The notes: generated from the letters alone by a model not told the origin. 64,000 nt of DNA from Nostocoides sp. F2B08 (GCF_009184895.1 NZ_WESE01000012.1:12580-76579), one strand, 5' to 3'; positions 1 to 8,781 are shown, counted from the stretch's first letter. Numbers and translations: made by a program.

Positions 1-49
1 GAGCCACTGTAGGCGGGAGCACCGACAACACCCGACGCGCACGGATGCG

Positions 50-1306
50 TCAGGCGGCCGGTGGAATGTGCACGGTGGTGGCCCACTCGGGGGTGCCGTG
101 CGGGTCGCGGTTACTGATCACCGCGCAGACCAGCCGGGAGCGGGTCGGGGTGTCCGGCCACGGGGTGTCCCCATCGGTCAGGACGATGACGACGTGCGGT
201 GCGGGGGTGGCAGCCTCGGCGGCGGCAATGCCGATCCGCATATCGGTGCCCCCTCCCCCGCTCAGGCGCACGGACGTGGCCGAGCGGACCCGCTGTGCCG
301 TGGTGGCGGCAGCATCGCAGGACAGCAGCCGCACGTGCTCGCGGGCGACCCCTGAGGATCGCAGCACCCCGTGAACCTCGCCCATCGCGGCGTCCAGGTC
401 GGCTTGGCTCATCGAGCCGGAGGTGTCCACCACGACCGAGACGATCACCGAGGGAGCGCGCATCGCGGGCTTGATGATGCCGGGAAGGCGTCGTCGCGAG
501 GGACGGCTGTAGGTGTAGTCCACCCGCCCCGCTCGGTCGGCCACGGCGCGGCGGACGGCGGCGCGCAGCACCCGGTCCCACACAACGGTCGGGGGTGCCA
601 GCACCGTCGCGGCCCAACGGGTCAGCCCACCGGGCATGCTGCCCCGGCCCTTGGCCTGCTCGATCGCCTGCACGTCGTGGGCGACCCGACGCCGTACGAA
701 GTCGCCCTCTGCGGGGCTGACCGGCTCGGCCGACCCATCGGGAAGGCCGACACCGGAGGGCAGTTCACCGGGCACCGGGGGGCATCCCGACCCCGAACCG
801 CACCCGGCCGAGTCGTCGTCGGGCAGCCCCGACCCGGCCGGGTCACCCTCGGGTGGCACCAGTGCGGCGTAGTACGTCTCCGCAAGGTCACCGTCAGGGC
901 AGCCCAGCGCGGTCGGGGTCACGCATCCCTCGGGCAGCGGGACACCGGCAGCAATCAGGTCGTCGTTGATCTCGGCGTCACCCGCCAGATTCCACGCGAG
1001 CTGATGCCGGGGGGTGGGCAGGTTGGCGGCACGGCCCGCGTGGTCGCGCAGCAGATGCCCAACCTCATGCAGCAGTACAGCGGCCACCGTGGCGCTGTCC
1101 CATCGGTCTTCTCCCACCAGCAGATCGGGGTCCAGATAGAGCCGCCACCCCCCATCGACGGCGAAGGTACCCAAACCGGGCGCGGCCACCGGGGCGGCGG
1201 CGAACAAGGCGTGCATGAAGTAAGGGGCACGCTCAGCCGCGACGAGCCGCCCGAGGCGGAACGCCTCCCACTCATCCAGGCTCAGCGGTCGCGTCTGGAC
1301 GCTCAT
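50..1306 (-). CDS. VWA-like metallopeptidase-domain protein
   Basis: Predicted 418-aa protein. An N-terminal metallopeptidase-like domain carries a zinc-binding HEVGH motif at residues 80-84. An acidic/proline-rich linker (about 150-210) follows, then a C-terminal von Willebrand A-like domain with a MIDAS signature (DTSGS near 295, GGGGTD near 352, LTDGD near 376). This order matches the DUF2201 'putative metallopeptidase plus VWA-like' family. The ATG overlaps the stop of the upstream MoxR ATPase by 4 bases (ATGA), so the two are probably translationally coupled. MoxR ATPases commonly act with VWA proteins in remodelling or metal insertion, so a chaperone pair is inferred; the substrate is unknown. 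The domain call is firm and the role is not. Confidence 0.85.
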   Translation of the reverse strand: MSVQTRPLSLDEWEAFRLGRLVAAERAPYFMHALFAAAPVAAPGLGTFAVDGGWRLYLDPDLLVGEDRWDSATVAAVLLHEVGHLLRDHAGRAANLPTPRHQLAWNLAGDAEINDDLIAAGVPLPEGCVTPTALGCPDGDLAETYYAALVPPEGDPAGSGLPDDDSAGCGSGSGCPPVPGELPSGVGLPDGSAEPVSPAEGDFVRRRVAHDVQAIEQAKGRGSMPGGLTRWAATVLAPPTVVWDRVLRAAVRRAVADRAGRVDYTYSRPSRRRLPGIIKPAMRAPSVIVSVVVDTSGSMSQADLDAAMGEVHGVLRSSGVAREHVRLLSCDAAATTAQRVRSATSVRLSGGGGTDMRIGIAAAEAATPAPHVVIVLTDGDTPWPDTPTRSRLVCAVISNRDPHGTPEWATTVHIPPAA

Positions 1307-2406
1307 GCCGCACCAACCGCGCTCAGGCCAGCAGCGGCCAGCACCGGGGCGAAGCGGTCCCGCACGGCGGTGGGGACGCGGGCCGAGGCGGGGCGGCACG
1401 CGGCCAGCGGGCGGGCGGCGGCAGCGGATACGTCCGGTGCCCCGGCCTCGGCAGCGGCCAGCAACGGACCCCACGCCTTGCGCCAGGCATCGACGGTCCC
1501 GGCGCTTGCCGCCCAGCCGACCACCGAGGACAGCACCGCCCACACCCGGTCGGGCCGGCCGTTCCAGTCCACCAGCGAGGGGTCCTCGACCACGGCGGCA
1601 GGGTCGGGCAGGTCGGCCTGCTCGCACCACGTGAGGAACTCGACACCGACCCCCTCACCCACCAGTCCAAAGGTGATGCCCTGCCTGGCAGCAGCGTCGT
1701 CGTCGCGCACGTTCGCCAGCGCGCCGGCCAGCATCGCCCACGTGCGCCGGGAGGGCCACGGCTTGCCGGTGGCCTCGGCGGTGCGCGGGAAGGTGTGCAG
1801 GTGCTCGGGCTTGTGCCGGATGAACCCGGTCACCATCGCCTTGACCGCCTCGATCCGGGTCGGGTCGGCGGTGATCGCCCGTGAGGCAGGCGGCGCTCCC
1901 CAACCGACCGTCATACCGTCCAACCACTCATCGACCGAGGGCCGGAACTCGACGTGCGCGAAGCGGTTAGCCAGCGGCGGAGAAATCTCCCACCCGTCAG
2001 CAGCCCGGTCAGGCGGGTTGGCCCCGGCCACAACCCGCACCCCCACCGGCAGCGTCAGGTCACCCACGGTCCGGTCCAGCGCCAGAGCCAGCATCGCGGC
2101 CTGCACAGCCGGAGGGCAGGTCGTCAACTCATCGAGGAACAAGTAGCCCGCCCCTTCGGCCGCGAGCCGACGAGCGAACGCGGGCGGAGACAGGACCACC
2201 CCAGCCTCGGTGACCAGCGGAAGGCCCGCCACATCGGCCGGTTCGCGGATCGAGCCGAGCACCGTTTCACACGGCACCCCCTCGGCGGCGGCGATCCCCC
2301 GCACCAGGCTGGACTTGCCCATGCCGGGATCGGAGAGCAGCAGCACCGGCACAGCGGCACGACCGCAGGCGTCGATCACGGTGACAGTGGTGGCGAGGTC
2401 GCTCAT
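1303..2406 (-). CDS. MoxR-family AAA+ ATPase
   Basis: Predicted 367-aa AAA+ ATPase. The Walker A motif SDPGMGKSS lies at residues 25-33 and the Walker B/DELTT motif near 88-95; sensor-like NPPD follows about 35 residues later. The compact domain right at the N-terminus and the VWA-protein partner are typical of MoxR-like ATPases. The ATG at 2406 was chosen because AAAGGGG lies a few bases upstream; an upstream in-frame extension to 2529 has no convincing ribosome site. A perfect palindrome (2453-2469) lies about 47 bases upstream and may be an operator. It likely uses ATP to remodel a target together with the downstream metallopeptidase/VWA protein. Confidence 0.85.
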   Translation of the reverse strand: MSDLATTVTVIDACGRAAVPVLLLSDPGMGKSSLVRGIAAAEGVPCETVLGSIREPADVAGLPLVTEAGVVLSPPAFARRLAAEGAGYLFLDELTTCPPAVQAAMLALALDRTVGDLTLPVGVRVVAGANPPDRAADGWEISPPLANRFAHVEFRPSVDEWLDGMTVGWGAPPASRAITADPTRIEAVKAMVTGFIRHKPEHLHTFPRTAEATGKPWPSRRTWAMLAGALANVRDDDAAARQGITFGLVGEGVGVEFLTWCEQADLPDPAAVVEDPSLVDWNGRPDRVWAVLSSVVGWAASAGTVDAWRKAWGPLLAAAEAGAPDVSAAAARPLAACRPASARVPTAVRDRFAPVLAAAGLSAVGAA

Positions 2407-2452
2407 GAAGGAGCACCCCTTTCGGGTCGTCCGGATGGTCAGTCCGGTGATT

Positions 2453-2469
2453 GGTTGGTACGACCAACC
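2453..2469. promoter_or_regulatory. Palindrome upstream of the MoxR gene
   Basis: GGTTGGT-ACG-ACCAACC is a perfect 7-bp inverted repeat with a 3-bp centre. It sits in the 180-bp gap between the DUF4326 gene and the MoxR gene, 47 bp before the MoxR start codon. Size and position fit a dimeric repressor operator. No regulator is assigned. Confidence 0.45.
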
Positions 2470-2586
2470 CTGCCACCGCCAACCGACAACCGTTGCCCTG
2501 CAACGAGGTTCACACCACAAGACCGGCACCCCATGCCGCCCGTCCCGGTGGGTCCGCCGTCCGGGTTCGGACTGACCACGGGCGCC

Positions 2587-3246
2587 CTACTTCGAGGCGG
2601 TGGGTTTGACTAATGCGAGCCAGATGTCGGCGTGGCAGGGCAGGTTGAGGGCGCACCAGCAGGCCAGGTTGCGCCCGGAGAGCTCCTTGACTGCCTGGTC
2701 GACGAGGGCTGGGTTGCGGCGTAGATAGGCGGTGAAGTGCTCAACGGCGGCCTGATTGGCCTCGAGGGTGCGAGCCGCGGGACGGAAGGGGTTGGCCCAG
2801 CGGGTCGGAGCGGCGACGGAGACGGTGTTGGCCGGAAGGGTGAACCCTGCTCGGCGGGAGAGACGGACCCGCACGGGACTCGTCACGGTGGCGGTGGCGG
2901 TGGGCAGGGCGATCGCGGCCTCGAACGCGCGCGGGTCGGTGCGCAGGAGCTGAAGGTCGAAGGGCACGCCGACGCGCTTGGCCCGGGTCAGGTGGCCGCC
3001 TTCGCCGTAGGTGATCGGCACGGCGCCGAGCTCGAGCGCGCGCAGCCGCTTGCCGGCGGTTATGTCGAAGTGCTCCAGGGGGCTGCCCGGCTTCTGGAGC
3101 CAGGCGCGGTGCAGTCCGAGGTGGTCACCCAGGTCGAGTAGCTCGCTGGTGGTGTCTGCCATGAGGTGGGACCAGCGACCGCGGACGGTGTGGTCGCCGT
3201 TGCGGACGACGGCGTCGCGCAGCATGTCGTCGACGTAGACGGTCAT
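2587..3246 (-). CDS. DUF4031-DUF4326 fusion protein
   Basis: Predicted 219-aa protein with two parts. The N-terminus (MTVYVDDM, then a region with YGEGGHLTRAKRVGV) resembles DUF4031. The C-terminus from about residue 115 (RLSRRAG, a WANPF motif, then LSGRNLACWC and PCHADIWL) matches DUF4326, a family common in actinobacteriophages and plasmids. Both are uncharacterised; the Cys/His pair near the C-terminus (CWC...CHAD) could be catalytic or metal-binding. ATG 3246 is preferred over an upstream TTG/GTG-type extension because the DUF4031 motif starts there. It is the last of a run of genes that follows the helicase and WhiB. Confidence 0.75.
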   Translation of the reverse strand: MTVYVDDMLRDAVVRNGDHTVRGRWSHLMADTTSELLDLGDHLGLHRAWLQKPGSPLEHFDITAGKRLRALELGAVPITYGEGGHLTRAKRVGVPFDLQLLRTDPRAFEAAIALPTATATVTSPVRVRLSRRAGFTLPANTVSVAAPTRWANPFRPAARTLEANQAAVEHFTAYLRRNPALVDQAVKELSGRNLACWCALNLPCHADIWLALVKPTASK

Positions 3247-3263
3247 CAGGCGTCTCCCTTGGT

Positions 3264-3485
3264 TCACGCGGCGGACAGCACAGTGGGATGGTCTTGGGCG
3301 CTGAACTGGGTGGCGCGATGCGCGGCGGCCGCGGCGAGGTCGCGTAGGTGGGCGGCGTGGCCGGGGTGGCCTTGCAGGTCGAGCACGATCGCGGAGGCGC
3401 GGCAGGCGATGGCGAACCGGTTCAGGTGCCAGGGGGTGCTGCCTCGAAGCGGCGGCGGGGCACCGACAGCGGAGTGGGTGGTCAT
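3264..3485 (-). CDS. Small hypothetical protein
   Basis: Predicted 73-aa protein whose ATG overlaps the stop of the upstream WhiB gene by 4 bases, so it is probably co-translated with it. It is mostly helical and Ala/His-rich, with no recognised motif, membrane segment or signal peptide. The tight coupling with a WhiB makes a regulatory or accessory role possible, but no function can be assigned. Confidence 0.6.
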   Translation of the reverse strand: MTTHSAVGAPPPLRGSTPWHLNRFAIACRASAIVLDLQGHPGHAAHLRDLAAAAAHRATQFSAQDHPTVLSAA

Positions 3486-3814
3486 GAGGCTCGGACCAGG
3501 ATCGGGTCGTCGCCGACGACGCGGTCGCGCATGGCGATGACCAGCTCGTCGAGCTGGTCGGTGATCGAGGCCGGCGAGGGGAGCTCTGTCTGGGTGCGGA
3601 TCTCGGCGCGGTCGGCCTCGGTGGTGCCTCCCCAGACGCCGTAGACGTCGTGGGTCAGGGCCCAGTCGCGGCACGTGTCGACGAACGAGCAGGCGGCGCA
3701 CAGGGCCAGGGCTGGCGCAGGGTCGGCGCCGATCGAGCCGGAGAAGGCCGAGGCGGCAGCCCGAGTGGGGTCCTGGCAAGCCTGGGTGCCGTCGAAGTGG
3801 GGGTAGTCGTACAT
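3482..3814 (-). CDS. WhiB-family iron-sulfur regulator
   Basis: Predicted 110-aa WhiB-like protein. The four cluster ligands are visible as C13, C39, C42 and C48 (CxxCxxxxxC), followed by the GVWGGTT turn at about residues 59-65 and a basic tail. WhiB proteins bind a [4Fe-4S] cluster and usually contact the principal sigma factor to tune transcription in response to redox or nitric oxide. GAGGGAGA lies just upstream of ATG 3814. It lies 16 bp after the helicase gene and is coupled to the next small gene, so it belongs to the same operon. Confidence 0.92.
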   Translation of the reverse strand: MYDYPHFDGTQACQDPTRAAASAFSGSIGADPAPALALCAACSFVDTCRDWALTHDVYGVWGGTTEADRAEIRTQTELPSPASITDQLDELVIAMRDRVVGDDPILVRAS

Positions 3815-3830
3815 GGTTCTCCCTCGGGTC

Positions 3831-6746
3831 TCAGGCCGACCGGGTCGGATCGGCGGTGATCTCGGACAGTGGGGGCATGGGGTCGCGGTGGCGGCGCGGG
3901 GGTGGGGTGATGTCGTCGAGCTGGGCGTGCAGCTGCGCGATCCGCGCGGCGTTGCCGGCGGTGACCTGGTCGATCTTGAGCTGGATGCTGTTGCCGAGGC
4001 CGGCTTCGCGGGCGATCCAGCTCTTGGGCCAGCCGCGCTCCACCAGGTCGGTGATGCGTTCCCAGGTGGGGGCGGCGGGGATGAGGGTGCCGGGCGCGTA
4101 GGACTGGCGGACGTCGTTCATGGTGATGGCCAGCACGATGCGTTCGGTGTCGGGCTGGATTCGGGTGCGGTCGCCCTCGAGGATCTCGACGATGGTCTTG
4201 ACGTTGAGGTCGGCGGCCCGGGCCAGTCCCTTCTGGGTGGCGCCCTGGCCGGTCAGGATGCGCAGGTGGCCGCGAGCTCGCGCGGCGCTGACCAGGTCGG
4301 TGCTGGGGCCGCCGGCGCGGGACCTCTGGTCGCGGGCGGACTGGGCGTGGCGGTTGGCGTCGGTGCAGGGCTGACAGCGGCATCCCTTGACGTAGCCGGT
4401 GCGGGTGCCGTGGCGGGTGTCTCCGATGTCGATGCCGATCCGTGGGCTGGGCTGGATCTCCCAGAGCCAGCCGGGGACCTGCTCCAGAGCTACTGCGCGG
4501 GACGGGTCAAGGTTGCCAGAGCGGTGGTCGTGTCGCTGCCGACGGCACCACACGTAGAGCGGGTACTGGATGCCCGCGAAGTCCTCCATGTGGTTCTCGG
4601 GCATGCGGCAGCGGCCTTCACGGGCGACGTACTGGTGCAGCACCTCCAGGCCGAGCTGCCATTGGGTCTCGCGGGTCTCCCAGCGCAGCGTGCCGGGTGA
4701 GCCGGCGTTGGGGGTGGTGGCCTCGAGCTCGTCCAGGAGCGCCTGGCTCAGGGTGCCCAGGACCTTGGCGCGGCGGATCATGTTCAGCCACTGGCCGACA
4801 GGGAGATCGTCGTCGACGTAGTCGGCCGGCGGATTGGCGTGCCCCTTCCAGGCGACGTACTCGGCGAGCAGGTTCAGGCAGGCGGCGTCGACGTCGGCCA
4901 GCGCGTCGTAGGTCCAGCCGGGCATCGCCTTGAGGTAGTTACGGCGGGCGGTGTCCAGGTCGCCGCGGCGGGCCAGGACTCGCTGGTGGGCGCACCACCG
5001 GCCTATCGTGGTGGCGCGGTTGCGGCCGCAGCCGGATGTGACAGGCAGGCGGCGGGTCATCGTCTCGCGGTTCTCGAGGTCGAGGCGGCCACCGGGCGGG
5101 ATGGTGGCGTGGACCTCCTTCCACTGTTCGATCCAGGCGCGCAGCTCGGCGTCCCAGGTCCAGCCGGGCAGGGACCGTAGCGCTGCGGCTCGGTCCGGGA
5201 GGAGCATCCCGCGGCGGTAGGCCTTGCGCTGGTACTGACACCAGGTGGTCAGACGCTTGTTCTTGGCCGGGGGGTCTGCGGTTCCGTGCTCCAGCGCGAA
5301 CGCCTTGAGCTCGGCGAAGCGCTCGTCCCAGGCTGTGGTGGTGTTTTCGACCAAGCGGGCGATCAGGCAGTGCAGGTCGCCGGTAGACGGCAGGTCGAAG
5401 GTAACCCGAGGGCCGCTGCGGGAACCGTCCTCGCGGCCGCGGCGGGACTGCGTCCGGGTGAGGCTGTCGAGCTCGGTGGGCAGTCGGGCGTCCAGGGTGC
5501 GCAGGCCTCGTAGGATCCGCCACACTGCGGCGAACGAACTGTTCGACAAGGTGGTGTCTTCGTCGATGTCGGCGGAGTAGCAGACCGGGATGAGGACCTT
5601 GCCGGTGCTCTTTCCGGGAGCCAGGCGCAACGCGCGACCGACCGACTGGATGATCCCGACGTCGCTGGACTTGGGGTCGGCGAAGAGGACCCCGTCGACC
5701 GCGGGGACGTCGACACCCTCGGCCAAGCAGCGGGCGCTGGCCACGACGACGAGGGTGGTCGGGTCGGGGTCCTCGAGCAGCGTCAGGGCGCGGGAGCGGT
5801 GGATGGCCGGGTCGGCGCCGGCGACGGCGACCGCGCGGACCCGGCGGCCATCAGGCAGGCGGACACCGTCGACGGTGTCAGCGAAGGCACGTGCCTTGGC
5901 GACGCGACCGTGGAAGGTCAGGACGCGGGACAGGCCGGTGCCGGCGGCGGTCAGCAGGGCGGCGACCGGGTCCGGGGCGGTCTCCCCGGGGGTCTCGTAG
6001 ATGAGGACCTCGTAGTCGCTGAGCAGCCCCTGCTCGATCGCCGCGGCGAAGTCCAGCCGGTAGACGACTGGGCCGAACAGGAGTGTCTCGTCCATGGACA
6101 ACGGCGCGGACCAGTCGTCCCAGCCGGCCTGGGCTGGTGCCGGGCTGGCGTTGACCTGGGTGGCGGTCATGAACACGCGAGCGTTTGTGGGCAGCTCCTC
6201 GCCCAGAACAACCCGGAAGTCCGCGCGGGGGTGGCCGGCGAGGTTGTGCGCCTCGTCGGCGATGGTCAGGTCGAACCGGGTGCTGGCGGTGCGCGCGGCC
6301 GCGGCTGCGATCGGGGCGGAGTGGTAGGTGGAGAAGACCACCAGTGGCCGGTCGGGACGGCGGTCGCTCATGACGCGGGAGGCCGCGTGCAGCGAGGTGG
6401 TGACCTGGGCTCGGTGCCTCGCCCAGAAGGGGGCCGGGATGTCCTCGCCGTCGCTGCCGGCGCGCTCCTTGGCGGCGTCGGCGGTGGAGGGGTCGGAGCA
6501 GATGATCAGTGCCTCGAACATCCAGTCGGCATCGGAGCGCCATTCGGCCAGCGTCTGAGCGATCAGAGCGAGCGAGGGAACCACCACCAGTGTCGTCGCG
6601 CACCGGCGCTGCTGTGCCAGCCAGCGCCCGACCAGTGTCTTGCCAGTGCCACAGGCCATGAGGACGCTCACCCGATCGGTGGTGTGCAGGTTCGCCTGGA
6701 TGGCGGCGATCGCCTCCAGTTGGTGGGCACGAGGTGTAAGGGTCAC
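3831..6746 (-). CDS. DEAH helicase with helicase-associated repeats and HTH-like tail
   Basis: Predicted 971-aa SF2 helicase. The P-loop ACGTGKT is at residues 31-37 and the DEAH box (ADEAHN) near 165; the late helicase motif (GIIQSVGRALR) is also present. Downstream are about four helicase-associated (HA) repeats of the W-x-QR...LPGWTW type. A Cys-rich element (GYVKGCRCQPC) like those in actinobacteriophage proteins comes next, and two HTH-like stretches end the protein. The GTG start overlaps the stop of the preceding membrane-protein gene by 4 bases (GTGA). The role is unknown: HA helicases occur widely in actinobacteria, and the long C-terminal fusion suggests DNA or plasmid-specific targeting. 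Confidence 0.85.
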   Translation of the reverse strand: MTLTPRAHQLEAIAAIQANLHTTDRVSVLMACGTGKTLVGRWLAQQRRCATTLVVVPSLALIAQTLAEWRSDADWMFEALIICSDPSTADAAKERAGSDGEDIPAPFWARHRAQVTTSLHAASRVMSDRRPDRPLVVFSTYHSAPIAAAAARTASTRFDLTIADEAHNLAGHPRADFRVVLGEELPTNARVFMTATQVNASPAPAQAGWDDWSAPLSMDETLLFGPVVYRLDFAAAIEQGLLSDYEVLIYETPGETAPDPVAALLTAAGTGLSRVLTFHGRVAKARAFADTVDGVRLPDGRRVRAVAVAGADPAIHRSRALTLLEDPDPTTLVVVASARCLAEGVDVPAVDGVLFADPKSSDVGIIQSVGRALRLAPGKSTGKVLIPVCYSADIDEDTTLSNSSFAAVWRILRGLRTLDARLPTELDSLTRTQSRRGREDGSRSGPRVTFDLPSTGDLHCLIARLVENTTTAWDERFAELKAFALEHGTADPPAKNKRLTTWCQYQRKAYRRGMLLPDRAAALRSLPGWTWDAELRAWIEQWKEVHATIPPGGRLDLENRETMTRRLPVTSGCGRNRATTIGRWCAHQRVLARRGDLDTARRNYLKAMPGWTYDALADVDAACLNLLAEYVAWKGHANPPADYVDDDLPVGQWLNMIRRAKVLGTLSQALLDELEATTPNAGSPGTLRWETRETQWQLGLEVLHQYVAREGRCRMPENHMEDFAGIQYPLYVWCRRQRHDHRSGNLDPSRAVALEQVPGWLWEIQPSPRIGIDIGDTRHGTRTGYVKGCRCQPCTDANRHAQSARDQRSRAGGPSTDLVSAARARGHLRILTGQGATQKGLARAADLNVKTIVEILEGDRTRIQPDTERIVLAITMNDVRQSYAPGTLIPAAPTWERITDLVERGWPKSWIAREAGLGNSIQLKIDQVTAGNAARIAQLHAQLDDITPPPRRHRDPMPPLSEITADPTRSA

Positions 6747-7177
6747 CAGTTGCTCCTGCTGCTCAGTGCCCGGCGTCCGGCGCGCACGCGGTTGGAGGCA
6801 AAGGCCAGGGCTGGCGCGGTGATCAGGCGCAGGATCTCCGAGAGCAGCACCAGCATGGCCGGCCCGGCCCAGAAGAACAGGGGGGAGAACGCCAGGGCAG
6901 CAAGGCCGGCAAGGCCGACGACGAACCAGGTGACCTTGCCGGTGTAGGTGCCGGGGCGTCGGCGGGTGTAGCGGGCCCACAGCAGCAGCGGCAGGCAGGC
7001 GGTCAGCGCTGCTGGGCCGGCGTTGAGGAGGCTGTCGCGCAGGCCGAAGCGGCTGATGGTGCTGGCCAAGGCCGGGATGGCCGCGACGGCGGGGAAGCCG
7101 AAGACCAGGTAGCCGGCCCACACGTTGCCTTGCTGCCAGCGACCGTGAGGAGGGCGGAGGGAAGGGAGTGTCGTCAT
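6743..7177 (-). CDS. Small multi-pass membrane protein
   Basis: Predicted 144-aa protein with about four hydrophobic segments (near residues 20-40, 55-68, 84-105 and 108-124) and a basic C-terminal tail. No family was recognised. Its stop overlaps the helicase GTG start, which ties the two together translationally. Confidence 0.65.
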   Translation of the reverse strand: MTTLPSLRPPHGRWQQGNVWAGYLVFGFPAVAAIPALASTISRFGLRDSLLNAGPAALTACLPLLLWARYTRRRPGTYTGKVTWFVVGLAGLAALAFSPLFFWAGPAMLVLLSEILRLITAPALAFASNRVRAGRRALSSRSNW

Positions 7178-7183
7178 GGGTTA

Positions 7184-7402
7184 TCAGTTCCCGGGGTTTC
7201 CGGTGGAGTGGTTCAGTGCCGCGACGAAGGCGGCACGCTGGGTAGGCAGCGAGTGCGCGATCCCATGGACTCCGCCGCCGCACGGGCAGTCCCACAGCCA
7301 GCACTTCTCCGCGAGCCGGTAGACATGCATGTGGTGGCCTGACTCGGCGCGGTGAGGGAGCCGGGTTGAGGGCCGGTGGGTGGCGGGAGTCTGGGCGCTC
7401 AT
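7184..7402 (-). CDS. Small Cys-rich hypothetical protein
   Basis: Predicted 72-aa protein with a short Cys cluster (CWLWDCPCGG) in its middle, suggesting metal binding. The ATG at 7402 overlaps the stop of the upstream gene by 4 bases, which supports this start. The family is unknown. Confidence 0.55.
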   Translation of the reverse strand: MSAQTPATHRPSTRLPHRAESGHHMHVYRLAEKCWLWDCPCGGGVHGIAHSLPTQRAAFVAALNHSTGNPGN

Positions 7403-7617
7403 GCCGCCACCCACCGGTTGCTGGTGATCCGGCCGATCAGCTCAGTTCGGCCGGCTCGGGTCAGGGCCACCTCGATGCTGTTGCGGCAGGCGCCGACGCG
7501 GTGCTCCAGCTCGAGCCAGGTGGCGCCCTGGGTGGCGAGCTCTGTCGAGGCAGCCCGGCAAGGCAAGCAGCGCCAGCGGTGGTTGACGTAGGTGTCGAGG
7601 ACGCCGTGGGGTGCCAT
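7399..7617 (-). CDS. Small hypothetical protein
   Basis: Predicted 72-aa protein with one CxxC pair (RCLPCRAA near residue 17) followed by a helical region that contains a further cysteine. ATG 7617 is preceded by GGAAGG about 9 bases upstream. A much longer in-frame extension (to 8016) lacks such support and runs through low-complexity sequence, so the short form is preferred. It forms the head of a tightly overlapped group with the next three genes. Confidence 0.5.
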   Translation of the reverse strand: MAPHGVLDTYVNHRWRCLPCRAASTELATQGATWLELEHRVGACRNSIEVALTRAGRTELIGRITSNRWVAA

Positions 7618-7889
7618 CTCGGTGCCGCCTTCCAGACGGGTGCTGATACCCGAAGGAAGGTGCTCGAGGTCGGACGGCTGTGACGGGCCAGGCCGCGGCC
7701 CGAACATCCGCGGGGCCGAGGAGGCAGTATTGCCGGGGACCAACCCAGCGCAACTCAACTCGACCCCGACGGATGACAAGTCAAGGACGCGAGTACCAAC
7801 CCGCGTTGAGTCCTCGACCCGGGGGGCCAGACGAGTCCGGCCGGGGCCAGTGTAGATGGGAGCGGGGACACAGCCCTCCGGCATGTGGG
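7618..7889. other. 272-bp gap without a supported gene
   Basis: Between two minus-strand genes. No convincing coding sequence, hairpin or strong promoter was seen. It could hold the promoter of the small-gene/helicase operon. Confidence 0.4.
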
Positions 7890-8684
7890 TCACGTCTGGT
7901 TCCGGTGCTCGACAAACTCCGGGGAAGGGTGGCGCAGCTGCTGCATCAGCCACGGCCGGCAGGAGGGCCACAGCAGCGCCAGGGTGGGCATGTTCAGTCC
8001 GCTGACCGCCTCCCACACCTGGTTGGCGTCCTCCTGACCGTCGAAGGAGAGCACGAAGACGCCACTGCGTGAGGGCAGGTCAGCAGGGACCAAGGAGGCT
8101 GCGTCGCAGCGGATCACCACCAGAGGGGCATCAGCCCAGTGCTCGCGCACCTGCTCGGGTGCCACCCAGGTCAGGCCTGGCACCGATGGTGGGGACGACT
8201 GGGGTAGGGCCACTCCCACGCTAGGTCCGCAGCGCAGCTGGGGCCGGGTCCAGGACCATGGTGCGTCGGCGTAGCCGGGCAGGCGGTGGGTGGCCGCGGT
8301 GACGAGGGCCGCCAGCAGTCTGCAGGGAGTGCTCGCCGCCCAGGTCGGGCTGTTCCTGCAGGCCACCTGCGCGCTGTGCACGGCCTTGATGACCTCCACC
8401 GCGTCGATGGTGTCGACCCGATGGTGGGTATAGGTGCCTGCGGGTGCACGGTCGACCAGGCGGGTGCGGCCGTGATCGGAGAGCCACTGCACCGCCGCGG
8501 TGTTCTCGGCGCGCAGCATCCGCCCGGCATCGGTGCTCGAGGCGACGACGACGTGACGCTCAAGGGAGGACTGGGCGAAAGCCGCAGTGGTGGGCGAGGC
8601 CAACAGCCGCCACTCAGCAGCGGCGGTGACCAGCAGGTCGATGTGGTCGTCGCTCAGGACGGGTGTCGGGCAGGTCGTTGTCAT
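7890..8684 (-). CDS. Hypothetical protein under the shared promoter element
   Basis: Predicted 264-aa protein of unknown family; it appears soluble and Ala/Val-rich, with scattered cysteines. ATG 8684 has GAGGGAG about 9 bases upstream. About 63 bases before the start lies one of three copies of a repeated promoter-like element (8748-8781), so its expression is probably co-regulated with the sigma-like gene at 27741 and the WhiB at 53493. No function is assigned. Confidence 0.65.
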   Translation of the reverse strand: MTTTCPTPVLSDDHIDLLVTAAAEWRLLASPTTAAFAQSSLERHVVVASSTDAGRMLRAENTAAVQWLSDHGRTRLVDRAPAGTYTHHRVDTIDAVEVIKAVHSAQVACRNSPTWAASTPCRLLAALVTAATHRLPGYADAPWSWTRPQLRCGPSVGVALPQSSPPSVPGLTWVAPEQVREHWADAPLVVIRCDAASLVPADLPSRSGVFVLSFDGQEDANQVWEAVSGLNMPTLALLWPSCRPWLMQQLRHPSPEFVEHRNQT

Positions 8685-8747
8685 CAGGATCGCTCCCTCT
8701 GTCGAGCTGGTCAGGCTCGTGTGGTTGGTGACCTCAACCTGACACCA

Positions 8748-8781
8748 CTTGCTGCGACCCGTCCACTCGGTGTGGGTCGCC
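8748..8781 (-). promoter_or_regulatory. Shared promoter/operator element, copy A
   Basis: Read on the minus strand, this 34-bp block is identical to 27661-27694 except for one base. It ends with GACGGGTCGCAGCAAG (8748-8763), which also occurs exactly at 53403-53418. A -35-like TGGACG lies within it, and a weak -10-like CAGGTT falls about 18 bp further on. It lies in the 320-bp gap 8685-9004 that separates two minus-strand operons; apart from this element that gap shows no gene. Confidence 0.6.

Noticed and set aside
371-2146. Long plus-strand open frame opposite the MoxR/VWA genes
   Set aside because: It runs antisense to two genes with clear family motifs, and its translation is low-complexity with no motif; high GC keeps such frames open by chance.
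5799-6947. Long plus-strand open frame opposite the helicase
   Set aside because: It covers the helicase motor motifs on the other strand; its translation is Gly/Arg-rich without family features.
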